Positions 11,301 to 26,300 of a stretch of 64,000 nucleotides of DNA are shown here, piece by piece. The stretch's first letter is position 1. Every line of letters begins with the position of its first letter. Both the position numbers and the translations under genes were made by a program. The stretch spans positions 50,414,073-50,478,072 of the forward strand of contig CP136064.1 in the NCBI GenBank assembly GCA_032622095.1, given 5' to 3'. A model generated the notes under the pieces. It worked only from the letters and a program-made list of their open reading frames with translations. It was not told the origin of the DNA and did not search any database. The stretch is from Siphonodentalium dalli (taxonomy: Eukaryota > Mollusca > Scaphopoda > Gadilida > Siphonodentaliidae).

Positions 11301-14300
11301 CGATGGAAAATCCGGAATCGACATCAGCGCGTGAGTGTAATGGAATTACTGCGGGGCATATCAATAGGATTGTGTACACATGGTGAATTGTCATCGCGCG
11401 GTGAGTTATCTTCACTTGTGATTTGTCTTAAGTGTTGTTTGGAAAGTTATTGTTTTGACAAAAACTATAGAAGGCCGATTGAGCGGGGTAGATAACACTT
11501 TCGTGTCAAAAATAGAGGTTATAAAACACGAGCCGGCATGTGAACATTATTCGGGTGCGTGTTCGCGATGTTGTTTTAATTTTCCGTATATATGCCCTGA
11601 GTGTCCCGTATTTACAATCATTCATTCGCGACAATGCCATATACATGCAGTGTTTTCGGCTGTGACCGGTCTAGTGACTCCCAGTTAGCTATAATGCTGT
11701 ATTTATTTCCAAACGATGTTCGTTTACGTGACATTTGGTGGGATTTCTGTGGGAAACCTGTTGCACAAAATCAGAAACCGATTACATATACCAAATAAAG
11801 AGCGTTTAATTTGACGAGTCAGTCATGGTTACGAATACATACAATTGCAGTTAAAGTGGGGAGTATGTTGATGAATAATTCACGATGACAACTATTCTAA
11901 GTCGAGTCCCCATTTCCTTCACCATGGGTCAATAAAGAGCGTTCCATGTTAAGAGTTTTCCTAATATGGTACAAATAAAAAGAGTTTAATAAAGCGGAAA
12001 TTTCTATGACTTGGAAGGATATATAAAGCATGCATATCGGAAGTTCGTGTACATGTACATGTATTGACCTGTATTGGTGTAATCAGTAAACAATCACGAT
12101 GACAACTGTTCTAAGTCGAGTCCCTTTACCTTGACACAATAAAGAGCGTTAACTATTACGATTTATTGCGAATAAAGAGTGCTTGTATATGTGATTACAT
12201 ATTAAACCAGATTATGATCCCTCTTTCAAAAAATGTTAGATATGATTGGATGTTTAAACGAACCACGGCGAACGTTTATACATTTTATAATCCTATTGTT
12301 ATGCGTAATTGACACATACATGTAGAGGTCGATTTATGACCTGGCTATTCAATAGACCGCATTGCTAGAGTGCTAATTTTATAGGCCAATAACCATGTAT
12401 AGACGCAGTGAATATCCATCAGTGACAGTCGTTGTTTGGGGGTGGGGGAATCAATATTCCGAAATATATAAAACACCATATTGCCCTAATATATACATGA
12501 TTCATAACCAAGAAACAATGAACTTATCATATCATATTGGTAATGAATGACTTGATTATAATTGATTAAATCCGACAGCAATAAACCAATTTTTTTTGTT
12601 TTACCGCTTTACGATAAATTAAAACGAAACGCTCTTTATTGACACACGACTAAGGACATCTGGAAATTGGAATGTTTACGAGAAGATAATTGCCTAATAG
12701 GCCTAACTGTGCAAGTCTTCGCATATATATGCAATCTTTATATGAATATATAATGTATAATATAACTTGGACTATTCCGGTAACGAAAAAAAATATATAA
12801 ACATGTGCACGTGTTTATATAAATAAATGCACGCAAAACTGAATAATATACGGGCATGGCTTTATAGTAACAACACATCGCGATACATATAATAATAATA
12901 ATAACACGATAAAGACATTCAATTACGAGAACGGTGATTTTTTTGGCGAAGTTTTGCATTCGCAGTGTGATAACGCGACAATCTTCAAAGGCCGCGATCG
13001 ACTACATGCAAACTTAAAATACCGCCGTTGCGTATCTATGCGTTGTCAATGAGTTACCACGTGATCGATCACGTGCTATGCTTCTGTTTACATATGACAA
13101 TCACGTGATCGGGCCGATGATCACGTGACTTCGTTTACAACAAAACTTCGGAATTTTTTTTAATCGTTATAAAAATAACGATTGGCGGCCGAATATTAGA
13201 TTATATGCGCCCAATGAACATTATATATATATATTATCGGTATATTGAAAGAAAATATTATTGTTTTTTCAGGACCGTATTCCTTTAACAAAGACCAGTG
13301 GAGCTTATAATTCACACGAATAGGTTATTTAAATACCAGCATTGTAACCAAGTACATGCAATTAATTTACAATGGTTGACAGACACGTTAACTCTCACAA
13401 TTTTGGCGTGAGACTCATGATTTCACGACCCTTTTTTTAATAGTAAGCAAGCACGTGCTATTGTTTACATAATAAATCTGCAACTCCCCAACGTAAAAAA
13501 GTTGGATTGGGAAATGGAGTCAGACGCAAACTACTTTTGTGAAATTAAAAATTCATGGATATTTTTAGAGTTTAAATGCATAGACATTAAAAAGACATCA
13601 TGCTTTGTTTACATAGGCTACTGCATGTGTGGTGGTGACCATGCATGACTATACAATTTGCGGTTAAAAAATTACCCGGCGGAACCAAGTAATGACTAAC
13701 TTCTTCTTCTTAAGACATACCAGTAGCTCATCATAAACTTCGGTGCAAAGTGCAATTTGCCGTTTCCAAGAGCACCCAATGTGATTAAAATATGTGGATA
13801 CAGTACACAATGTATAATTAAAACTGCCTCATTAGAACAGGTTTAAGACAATATATTTTTTTGCAAAACAAGTCAAATTTCCACCGGTAAAATTACCGTA
13901 AATCCCAAGCTAGTTTGGTCAAATTTGGAAGGCGACTTCGTTTTCGCCTTGCGGACATCCGAGGGCGAAGTCGCTGGCAAGAAGGCGATAACTTTGCCCC
14001 AGTCGCCTCCTAGCTTGGGGCCTGTAAGCCAGTGCATTCTCTTATATATGCGAGGCTTCCTATTGGAGTCTCTGAAGAGAATGCACTGGCAATGGATCCT
14101 TAATCCTGCACCAGCGCAGCTTCCGTCATGAAAGGGTTTACATGAATAAGGCAGTTGTAATGTTATGCTTCTTATCTCAGGTTAGTGTTGAGATTATAAG
14201 TTGTTGTAATTAGTCAAAGTCTTCAAAAAAGAATTTTCTCTTTTTCAGATATGTAGACATTTCTTAGATGCTGTAGAAAATAATAAATATGGTTGGTTCT

Positions 14301-17300
14301 GGGCCTGTCCAAGTGGAGAGAAATGTATATATCGCCACGCTCTTCCTGCAGGTAAGGACCATATTTGTAGTAGGCCACACAAAGTCAATTTCCCATTTTT
14401 CGGGCCTGCATTCTAGAGATGTGCGGTTTTGAAATTTCATTTCGGTTTTGTTCGTTTCCGGTTTTAATAGAAGAGTCGAGTTTTCGGTTTCGGTTTTATT
14501 AGACCACATGTTTGTAATATGATATACAGCTAAATAAACTGACATTAAATGATACTTGGATGGGGTATATCACAAAATATATATAGGTAATTGTATACCT
14601 TTCCATTATTTCTAATGTTTTTGCAATGAATTGTGACCCGCCATATCAAATCCAGTCGGAAGACGGGATTTTTTTACCCTGTGCCAATGCATTCTCTTAT
14701 ATATGCGAGTTGACAATAGGTCGCCTCGCATATATAAGAGAATGAATTGGCCTAACAATTTTTTACAATTTTAATAATTTGTCCTTGTATTCTTTAACAA
14801 TTTTATAATTTCACCCATACAGAGCCCCAGACAAACATGAGCAGACGACACTCTTCTAGGTGCTTCTATATATGTGTGGGGCTCCCTGCGGGGTAATGGA
14901 TGTTTTTTTATTTTATGTCCTAAAAATTGTAAGAAACGTTTATTTAAAAAACATGATAAAAAATTGTTAGGCCAATGCATTCTCTTATATATGCGAGGCG
15001 ACCTATGGTCGACTCGCATATATAAGAGAATGCATTGGCACATGGTAAAAAAAATCCCGACTTCCGACTGGATTTGATATGGCGGGTCACAATTGTCTGC
15101 ATTTGGTTGATTCTAATTCAGGGATAATCCTGGGTAACCCCAGGTGCTGATATTCGGCCCCATTCCCAATGTAAAATAGACTTGTATTTTTCTCAATTTA
15201 CCATCTGAAAATTCCCAATCTCATTCTCCCAACTTGACTTTATGTCCATAATTGGTTGATATTGGCCCTTCATCTTTATTAACAGTGGTAGCGAGATTGC
15301 TAAACAAGAAAACAAAATGTTTTATAATGTGAATATGGCATAGCTAAACTGCATTCTCAACCGGAAATTTAAGCAGTGAATATGAAGATCGCAATGGAAG
15401 AATGATAACTAAATATTCTCAATGACGAGTCAATGTCAATAAGAGTCTTATAAAGACGTGTTATATTTGTATATTTAAATTCGAAATGTTCCCAGTTTAC
15501 CCCGCTACAGTGTATATTTTTCCAAATTGCAAGGACCCTGAACCCTTTCCCAAAATACCCAGGATTATCCCTGACTAATTTGAAATGCATGTTACTATGT
15601 GGAGTTGTGTACAACATGACAGCATATAGATGAATTGACATGAATTTAATAGTCCCCTTATGGAACCTGCTCTAAAGAAAATTCGATAGCTTATAAATAG
15701 ATACATTGTGATTGTTTTCTTGGGGCGAAGTTGTCTTTACGAGGACATTCAACTGTGTGCAGTTGTGGTACGGCGAATGGCAATGTTCTGTTTGATGATT
15801 AATATTGATTAAAATAATAAATATTAGTGTGCCTAAACTGAAATGGGGCCCGGAACACAGCTCTTCTGGCAGAGGGGTTGGAGATTAGCAACGCTGGACT
15901 GGGGAACTGAAAGTATGCTATTATGTTTGAAGCACGTGAGTTGCCATAACCGAAAGTACAGGTTTTTTGTGATGATGGCGGTTTCAGTTTCAGTTAATAG
16001 ACATAACTGAAACCGACTGAGTTTTTCGGTCAACCGCACATCTCTACTGCGCCAATGGTCACAGGTCAGCGAGCAAGGTCCCGAGACCCCATGCATGCAA
16101 CCTTTTTATTTGCCTTCTATCTATCAGGGAAAGTTTCAATCTGTATGAAAAATTGCAGAATTTTGTTTATAAACATTCACATATTGAGATCGAACAGACA
16201 CTGCATACCAGTTCAGTTTTCCCATATATTACTGGAATTGGTAACTGGGTTCAAATATTTGGTTCACATGTGATGCATTTCGACAGCAATCTCTGTAAAA
16301 TATGGGTCAGTCATACTTTATTGGGCGATTGTTGATAAAATAAATCATATGGAATCTATCACAACTTTTACAGACATCCTGTTTTGGGAAATAATGACCA
16401 TGGGGAACTGAAATTAGACCCCCGAGTTAGCCGATGCAAAGATGCAATGCTTATTCAACATATCCCCCAGAAATAACAAAAAGTATACACGTGCAAGGTT
16501 TTTAAATTTTTGGCTTAGAAATGTTAATTGACTTTGCATGGCCATATAACATCTTATTTGCTCAGAATTCAAAATATTTAACACTGAGGTAACACTGGAC
16601 TTATAATTCATTGCCATTCTCTTGTTTCTCTTTTTATAGCTTTCCGAAAACAAACTATGTTGAGTCATTGGGCCAAATTACAATTATAAACTCAACTATG
16701 ATATGGGGTTAATAAATATATGGATTGAATATTGTTTAGCTACATGGAAGCATGCTCTAATACTATCCATTGTAGCTACTGCAAGGGAGATTACTCTAAA
16801 TCATTAAAATTCTGAGTACTAATATTTATACCCAGTCTCTTTGAAAAGCCGAAAAATCTCCTATCAGATGAACATTTCTAGATGTGTCCATTATATTTCA
16901 TTTCTACGACGACGCGGCATTTCCAAAATGATGTGATAAACAGTTTCCAAATATGGAGTGAATTCTTGGCGTAGTAAATATTTGTTAGAATCCTAGTATT
17001 TAGAATAGTTATAAATACAACAAAATGCGAAAGAATAATCAGTCATGAATATCGTTGACTGATAAAAACTCAAAGATTATGTCTCCTATATTGTGATGAG
17101 TAAAATGAATTATGGATATATCGCCTGTATTCAGTTTTCCAACAATAGTTGAGTTTGACAATGCGTGGTCAACAAACGACCATAGGCCATTTGTTGAACT
17201 TATTATCTGAACATTTCCCACCAATTAATAGGAATCCTTCTTCACCTACATGTATATAATATCTTTTTGTATGTTTGCTATCCGCTTATATTTCCTGAAC

Positions 17301-20300
17301 AACCCTCCAAATGAATAACAGACCATTCCAATGTATAATAAAATAAACTTTTTATAATTTGTGACCCGCCATATCAAATCCAGTTGTAAGTCGGGATTTT
17401 TTGTACCCTGTGCCAATGCATTCTCTTATATATGCGATTCGACCATAGGTCGCCTCGCATATATAAGAGAATGCATTGGCCTAACAATTTTTTACAATTT
17501 TAATAATTTTTTCTTGTATTCTTTAACAATTTTATAATTTCACCCATACAGAGCCCAAGACAAACATGAGCAGACGACACTCTTCTATATGCTTCTATAT
17601 ATGTGTGGGGCTCCCTGCAGGGTAATGGATGTTTTTTATTTTATGTCCTAAAAATTGTAAGAAACATTTATTTTAAAAAAATGATAAAATATTGTTAGGC
17701 CAATGCATTCTCTTATATATGCGAGGCGACCTATGGTCGACTCGCATATATAAGAGAATGCATTGGCACATGGTAGAAAAATCCCGACTTACGACTGGAT
17801 TTGATATGGCGGGTCACAATTGTGGAAAATCCATTTAGTAAAGAAAGGGTTAAAAAGATGACCTGATAATTTCTCATGTATGGAGACTGGGGAGCCAGGA
17901 CTCATTCTAAAAAATATACCCAGGATAACCCCTGGAATGGTGTTTATCTGTTTTTTGTTTGTGTACGGGCAAAACTCTAAATTGAACACTGGGCATCAAG
18001 AAATCTTCTATCTTTATTAAACATGTTGTATTATCTTGTAGGATTTGTTCTCAAGAAGGACCAGAAGAAAGAAGATAAAGGTGAACAGATATCTATAGAA
18101 GAACTCATAGAAAAAGAGGTATTAACCCTTTCAGTGCCAAGTCCGATTTTTGTATCAACCCACATTTCCTTGTTCATTTTTCAAATTTATTGATTATAAT
18201 AATGTGATACATTGATGGAAAGAGCTCTAAGAGCTCTTTCCATCAATGTATCACATTATTATAATCAATAAATTTGAAAAATGATCAACGAAATATGGGT
18301 TGATACAAAAATCGGACTTGGCACTGAAAGGGTTAAGGACTATTAAATGCCACTTATTAAAAAAACTCCAAAATACCCCTTATAATATTTGCTTTTGAAT
18401 TTTTCCCTGTTTGGTCCATTGATTTTTATATACCCGTTTAAAAAAAAATACAGGACTTATTATGTTATTGGTCTGACTATCCGTCTGTCTGTCAGTCCAT
18501 CCGTTCGCTTTTGGTTTCCGGATGATAATGTTAGGTAGTCTCAACTGAATGGAATGAAATTTGATTTATAGGTTTACTAGCACAAAATACAGGTCAAGTT
18601 TGAATTCGGTTCTGCCTGCAAATTTTCACCAGAATTATGGCCCTTTGTTGGAATTACCACATGCGTATTTTGCCACGCCCTACATGCAGCTATACTCTTG
18701 TTGCATCAGTTACATACAAGCCTTGAAATAGTGTGTCTGTCGTTTGCAGAATGAGGTCCCCAGAGGGTGAATTTAGTGATGCTACCCCACATAGCGGGCT
18801 AGCATCACCAAATTCACCCTCTCGTAACCTCATTCTGCTGAGGTGTAAGCAGAATGAGGTCCCCAGAGGGTGAATTTGGTGATGCTAGCCCGCTATGCGG
18901 GGTAGCATTACTAAATTCACCCTCTTGGGACCTCATTCTGCAAATGACAAGCACACTATTTCAAGGCTTGGTTACATACCTGTACACACCTTTTTGTTCA
19001 CTGAAAAATTATATTATAATCAGCATGTCCACCTGTCCATCCTCCCATCTGTCTTGACGGAGTTGTGCTTCTTTTTCGTTTTAGAAACAATTAATTTTTG
19101 GGTTGTCAGGATGACAACTTGACATATATTTGACCAAATTTCTTGACATTAGTTCAGAAAACACAGGTCAAGTTCGAATTTGGTCACAGTTCAATTATTT
19201 TCAATGGAGTTATGCACCTTTTATTAACTTAGAAATAATAATTTTGGTGTTGTCTAAAACTAAAGAATCTCTTGATAATTGGTTTGTGATTCGCTTTTGA
19301 GAACATGCAGGTCTTCATCAAGTCGGAATCAAATATTGCCAGAATTTGACTTCTTTGTTCTTAAAAAAGCCAACACTCCGAAAAGAGGAATGAGGTCGCC
19401 GTCCTTTCATTCAACTTTAAAAGAAATAATCTTATTTTTGCAATATATATTTTTTTGCTTTCAAGCACGAAATTGTCTGATAAAAAATTCAAACTTGTTC
19501 ATGTTCACTCTGCTTGTTTTCAGAGATCAAACATATTAGTTAATTTGTTATCTCTTAATTTCAGAGAGCAGCTCTTGGAGGCGGTACTACTAAAGTTACA
19601 CTTGAGTCATTCTTGCATTGGAAAGAAAGGAAGGTTTGTTTTCAACTTTAGAAAATCCTATGATTAGATGACTCAAACAATTATTTAAAGCCTGGTTTAC
19701 TAATCTGTTCTACAACTTTTCCCCATTACTGTAAAAGATACATTATTGATCAGTTTATGTTTATGTTGACTGATACCTTACTCGTATTTAAATTCGCGCA
19801 GTACTATTTTTCGCAAATTTAAGACTGAGTGAAAAATAGTATGACATACTCCTGAGTTTTTATCAAACAACAGAGGGCTATACATGTATGAGTTACATAC
19901 ATTATGAAAGATTGGAATGAATAGACAATTATATTTACATATCCAATCTCAAGACCATTATTCATATGTAAATCATGGTAACATCTTCAATATTGCAATG
20001 CATGTAAGAAATATACATATTCCATTATTCATATCTAAATCATGGTAACATCTTTGATATTGCAATGCATGTAAGAAATATACATATTCAATGACGAAGG
20101 GACACAAAATGACGTCTCCATATCCACAACACTGGAGTGACACTGTGGTCATACAACCCGTGCTAAATACAGTAATGCCCTAATTAATCGACTGCTTAAC
20201 CACAGCATAATTATGGTAACTTTTCAGGATTTAGTCGGAAATATGGCTTGTTGCCATTCATCGGAGAGCTCTCCTCGAGAGCTTTCCGATGAATGGCAAC

Positions 20301-23300
20301 AAGCCATATTTCCGACTAAATCCTGAAAAGTTACCCATAATTATGCTGTGGTTAAGCAGTCGACTAATTAGGCCATTACTGTACATGCATGTCAATGTTA
20401 AATACATGCAGCTAAATAATTATTTTCTCAAAGTCAACCACCTACTTGGTTATGGTTTTACTTCTTTTGAGATCATTTCAATGATGTCCATAACCATGCA
20501 TTTGAATACAATATAATGATAGTTTGGAGCTTATCACCACGCATCTTCCATCAAAATGTTAATGCAGTTTCTATCAACTCAATCTCAATGTATTTCATGC
20601 TTGTTCTTTAATATAGACATGTGCATTCAGGAACCATTATGAACTGAAACTGTCACCAGATTCAAGTCTTCCACGAAAATATGTTTTGTCAATTTTGAAT
20701 TCGCGTGGAATTCAAAACTGAGCAAAAATAGTACTGCGCGAATTTAAATACGAGTAAGGCATATCAAACACATTGCATAGGATCTAGCTGATGGCAGTCT
20801 TTTCTTTTATTTTCGCTTTCTTTTCCGTATTTATGGAAAGAAAATGTGTCAACAGTGTTCATGCTGACCTGTAAATTCTTGTGCCCAAATTGAAAAGCAA
20901 AATTATAGGTGTAATAACCAAAACTGTAAAAAGAAATTACAGGATAAATAATAAGTAAACAAATAAGAGAATCAAGGGTGAAGGGTGTAAGGATCTTAGA
21001 GAGATCTAGTGATTTTATTAGTGGTTATTGCCAAGCCTTGAAATAGTGTGTCTGTCATTTGCAGAATGAGGTCCCCAGAGGGTGTATTTAGTGATGCTAT
21101 CCCGCATATCGGGCTAGCATCACCAAATTCACCCTCTGGGGACCTCATTCTGCTTACACCTCAGCAGAATGAGGTCCCCAGAGGGTGAATTTGGTGATGC
21201 TAGCCTGCTATGCGGGGGTAGCATCACTAAATTCACCCTCTGGGGACCTCATTCTCCAAATGACAGACACACTATTTCAAGGCTTGGTTATTGCTGGTAT
21301 AAGCTTGACATATTTTGTCATAAAAGTTTAGCCAAAGTAATTTTCTTTGGTATGTTTTGAAAAAAAATTGCCCATTGGAAAATCTGGACACCAACAACAA
21401 GCCTGTATGTTAATACATGATTTCCACCAAAATTGCTTCATTGTTGCATTGGTTGATTCCTACCTGGCTTGATATATCTATTGCAGAGAAAAGAGAAGAT
21501 AGCAACTCTCGAAAAAGAATTGCATGAAAAGAAAAAAGATTATAAGCAAGGAAAAGTCTTTGGGGTTAGTTTCATTTGTTATTTTTTACATTTCTAGCTC
21601 AACTTGAAGAAGTTTGAGCTATTGCCATGGGTTGGCATCCATCGTCCACCTGTGTGTGAGTAACGATGAACTTTTTTTTTGGCACACCCTACATGCCACA
21701 TCCCTCATCCGATCATCCCCAAACTTCATATGGATCCTCTGGGTGACCTGTAGATGAGCTTACCATTTTTACAAAATTTTGTTATAAAACATGGCCACCA
21801 GTAGCCATCTTAAATTTAACATTGGAATCCACACCATGCAGCCCACAGATATTGGCGAAATGTTTTTAAAATTTACAGGCATGGTTGGGATCACCTCTAG
21901 ATTCAATTTTCATTGAAAAACAAGGCCACCGGCAGCCATCTTGGATGTTACGTCTTGCATGGTTAAATCCTTCGGCACTCGCTGCTGGCCAAATCCCTCA
22001 TCCAATCATCATCAACTTCATACGGTTCCTCGGGGTGACATCTAGTTGATCTGATTCATCCCAAACTTCATATGAATCTTCGGGTGACCTACATATGGGA
22101 GTTATCAAATGTTTCCTAATTTTTTTGAAAAACGTGGCTGTCTTTTATTTTATATTTAAAACCATTGGCACACCCTGCAGACATTTTTTTAATTTATAGG
22201 AATGTGTAGGATATTACCTCCAATTGGGAGTTATCAAATTGAATGATTTTCGATTAAAAACTTACTGCCAGCAGCCATCTTGGATTTTGCACTTGCATAA
22301 CTAAATCCTTCGTCACACCCTATAATCATATCCCTTTGATCCCAAACTTCATATGGCTCTCTGGGTTAACCTCTAGCTATACTTAAACATTTATTCTTTC
22401 CACGTTTGTTACTGCTCCATTGACTCTAAATGTATGGCATTCTTGAGCGTCAGTGTCATTGACCCTTTCATTCAGCATAGCAGCGTTCAAGCCTTGAAAT
22501 AGTGTGTCTGTCATTTGCAGAATGAGGTCCCCAGAGGGTGAATTTAGTGATGCTACCCCGCATAGTGGGCTAGCATCACCAAATTCACCCTCTGGGGACC
22601 TAATTCTGCAAATGACAGACACTATTTCAAGGCTTGGCAGTGTTTTAATATATCACCTTCCAAATAAAATGGCATATACATAATTGGGAGCTGAAGAAGT
22701 ACCACGTCCATTTAATAATAAATCTTTTCAAATGCCATTCTATTTCACAGATCAGTGGTCGAGAGATGTTTGAGTTCAACCCTGACCTTGCTGATCAAGA
22801 TGATGAGGAGGCAGGAGAAGGTGAAATAGAAAGAGAATCAAGTGACGAGGTAAAACTTATTCACTCGTTTATTAGCTCAACTTTACTTTGTAAAGTTTGA
22901 GCTATTGCCATGGCTTGGTATCCGTCGTGCGTGTGTGTGTGTGTGTGATTCGTCAACAATTTCCTTTAGCACGGGCTACAGTTCGTACCTTTGGTCCGAT
23001 TATTATGAAATTTGTCATGGATGTTGACATTGACATGTAGATGGGAACGAGTCATTTTGGGGTCATTCGGCCGAAAAACATGGCCGCAAGCGGCCATTTT
23101 GGATTTCAAAATTCAATCCATTAGCACGGGCTACAGGCCGTACTGTTTGTCTTATTGTCATGAAATTTGTCATGTATGTTAATATTGACATGTAGATTGG
23201 AACGAGTAATTTTGGGGTCATTCGGTCAAAAAACATGGCCACTGGCAGCCATCTTAGATTTTACTCTTTGTATGACTAAATTCTTTAGCACGGGCTACAG

Positions 23301-26300
23301 GTCGTACTTTTAGTCTGATCATCATAAAATTTGTCAAGAATGTTAATAATGACATGTAGATGGGAACGAGTCATTTTGGAGTCATCGACCAAAAAACATG
23401 GCCGCCAGCAGCCATCTTGGATTTTACTCTTTGTATGACTAAATCCTTTAGCACGGACTACAGGTCGTACCTTTAGTCTGATCATCATAAAATTTGCCAT
23501 GGCTGTTGAAATTAGAATGTAGATGGGAACGAGTCATTTTGGATTTCAAAATTTAATCCATTAGCACGGGCCACAGGTCGTACTGGTCGTCTGATCATCA
23601 TGAAATTTGTCATGGATGATAATAGCATTTCAAGTTTAGGCGTGAATGACGTCATTAATTTTTACAATACCATGAAACAGAATTTCGACGCGATGAAAAT
23701 ACGGAAAAGAAAAATGGGTTAAAAATCACGTGACTTCCGCCCCGCTTTTGCATAGCATCCTGGGAACAATAATATCAAATTGTGAAATCACAGAATCGGA
23801 AGTGGACCAAGTGGGATGGTTATGAAATTAGCAACTTCAGTTTTTCTGAACAATTCCTATGTTATGTAGGCTTATGAATTAGTTTCATTTTGACCATTTT
23901 CGTTGGTTAGCTGACCGAAAACCAGCGAAGACGTCATGACATGGTCCATGACGTCATTTACGTCAGTTGGTTTTGTGGGCCAGAATCCAGACACATTTGG
24001 TCTTTACCGGAAACACTGATTACACATCGCTAGACTAAACGCAATTATATATACAAAATGGCCAAGGGACATTTTATATACAATATGCACACAATAAATA
24101 TGGGATTCCTCCATACAAACTTGTTGTTTGTTTGTTTAGTTTTCATTGTTCCTTTTTTGTTTGTTCTTCTTTTAAAACTAGTGAGTGCATATAAGATTAT
24201 ATTCTTCATCATGTTTTCAAATGTCATTTTGACTATCAGTTTGAATTTTTGACCATGCAATGAGCTAATTCAGCTGCCTTCCACAATATTTTCACTTAAA
24301 TGTAATTAAGAGACTTCTCTAAAGACCATTTTCTTGAACAATACAGACTGGATTCAAACGAGAGATGTTTTCTATTGACAAGAGCTAGCTAGCTAGCGCA
24401 TGAAACTGTTCGCGCGAAAGATTTCCCCAGTGATATTTTGGGATATAGCGCCCATGTAAACATTTATATTTGTCATATATAAATGTAAACATTTATATTT
24501 GTCATATATAAACGTGGGGAGTTGCTAGCTTTAGTTTGGCATGGATGTGTATGAGTTGTTTTAACGAGATACGTGGTGGCAGGGTGGTTGTACTGTAGTG
24601 TTCCGCGGAATCCGCCCCTCCAACTTTGGTGAAAGTATTCAACATTTTGAAATCCCATGACTGACACAGCAACAGTTGGAAACTACGTATATAGATGGAA
24701 ATTGTTGTGATAGTTTGATGTATTTGTGTGGTTGCTCCACTACGTGTCACGTGCGATCATATTATTGACATGTAGATGGGAACGAGTAATTTTGGGGTCA
24801 TTCGACCAAAAAACATGGCCGCCAGCAGCCATCTTGGATTTTACTCTTTGTATGACTAAATTCTTTAGCACGGGCTGCAGGTCGTACCTTTAGTCTGATC
24901 ATCATAAAATTTGTCATGGATATTAACAATGACATGTAGATGCATGGAACGAGTAATTATGGGGTCATTCGGCCAAAAAACATGGCCGCCAGCAGCCATC
25001 TTGGATTTTACTCTTTGTATGACTAAATTCTTTAGCACGGGCTGCAGGTCGTACCTTTAGTCTGATCATCATAAAATTTGTCATGGATATTAACAATGAC
25101 ATGTAGATGCATGGAACGAGTAATTATGGGGTCATTCGGCCAAAAAACATGGTCGCCAGCAGCCATCTTGGATTTTACTCTTTGTATGACTAAATCCTTT
25201 AGCACGGGCTACAGGTCCTACTTTTAGTCTGATCATCATAAAATTTTGGGGTCATTCGGACAAAAAACATGGCCGCCAGCGGCCATCTTGGATTTCAAAA
25301 TTTAATCCATTAGCATGGGCCACAGGTTGTACTGTTCGTCTGATCATCATGAAATTTGTCATGGATGTTAATATTGACATGTAGATGGAAACGAGTAATT
25401 TTGGGGTCATTTGGCCAAAAAACATGGCCGCCAGCAGCCATCTTGGATTTTACTCTTTGTATGACTAAATTCTTTAGCACGGGCTGCAGGTCGTACCTTT
25501 AGTCTGATCATCATAAAATTTGTCATGGATATTAACAATGACATGTAGATGCATGGAACGAGTAATTATGGGGTCATTCGGCCAAAAAACATGGCCACCA
25601 GCAGCCATCTTGGATTTTACTTTTCTCTTCATGTCTATAAACTAGTATTAGACATTCAACTTTCCACATTCCTAATCGCTCCATTGACTGTAATACATTA
25701 AATTATTCCCTTTCCAAGTTGAGCTGCAGTGTCATTGACACTTTCATTGGTGATGTTTTCAGTGTTCCAGACTTCCAGTTACACCATAAACAACATAAAA
25801 GTCAAATTTAACATTGTTTTTTGCTTGGGTCTGGTGAAAAATCATGAAAACCAAGTTGGACATGTCAAATTTATAAATACCAAAGAATATTATTTTGTTA
25901 TTGAAAATTTAAAAAATAATTTTTGGCGTCACTCTATAACTAAATGAAATAAATACATAGAAAATTCATTAACAAACAAAAGAGCGTCTCTGGTGTAGCA
26001 ATTTTAATTCTAAAAATGTCATTTTTAAACTGGAAGGTAAATCAAATGTAAAATAGGTTTCTTAAGAATTAGCCCAACCCTGAGTACATCTTTAACTCTT
26101 TCGCTGCCACCCGCCACCACAGACGTACCCCTCAGTGCCACACATCCTGTACATATATCCATGTATTTCAGGTATATATGGGTAATACATTATATCTCAA
26201 GCAGTTTCTAATATAATTAGTTGAAACTTCACATGTATATAGACATAGGTATACCCTGTCGAATGCCGGCGTGGAAACGCCCACCAAAGTCACGTGACAT

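Noticed and set aside
14771-15077. Open frames ending in [17 protein letters not shown]-type peptides, repeated over the window
   Set aside because: The peptide is a translation of the hairpin module in MITEs and appears wherever the module occurs.
14406-16054. 8-bp target duplication for the hAT-like element at 14414
   Set aside because: The flanking octamers agree at only four positions, so it is not claimed.
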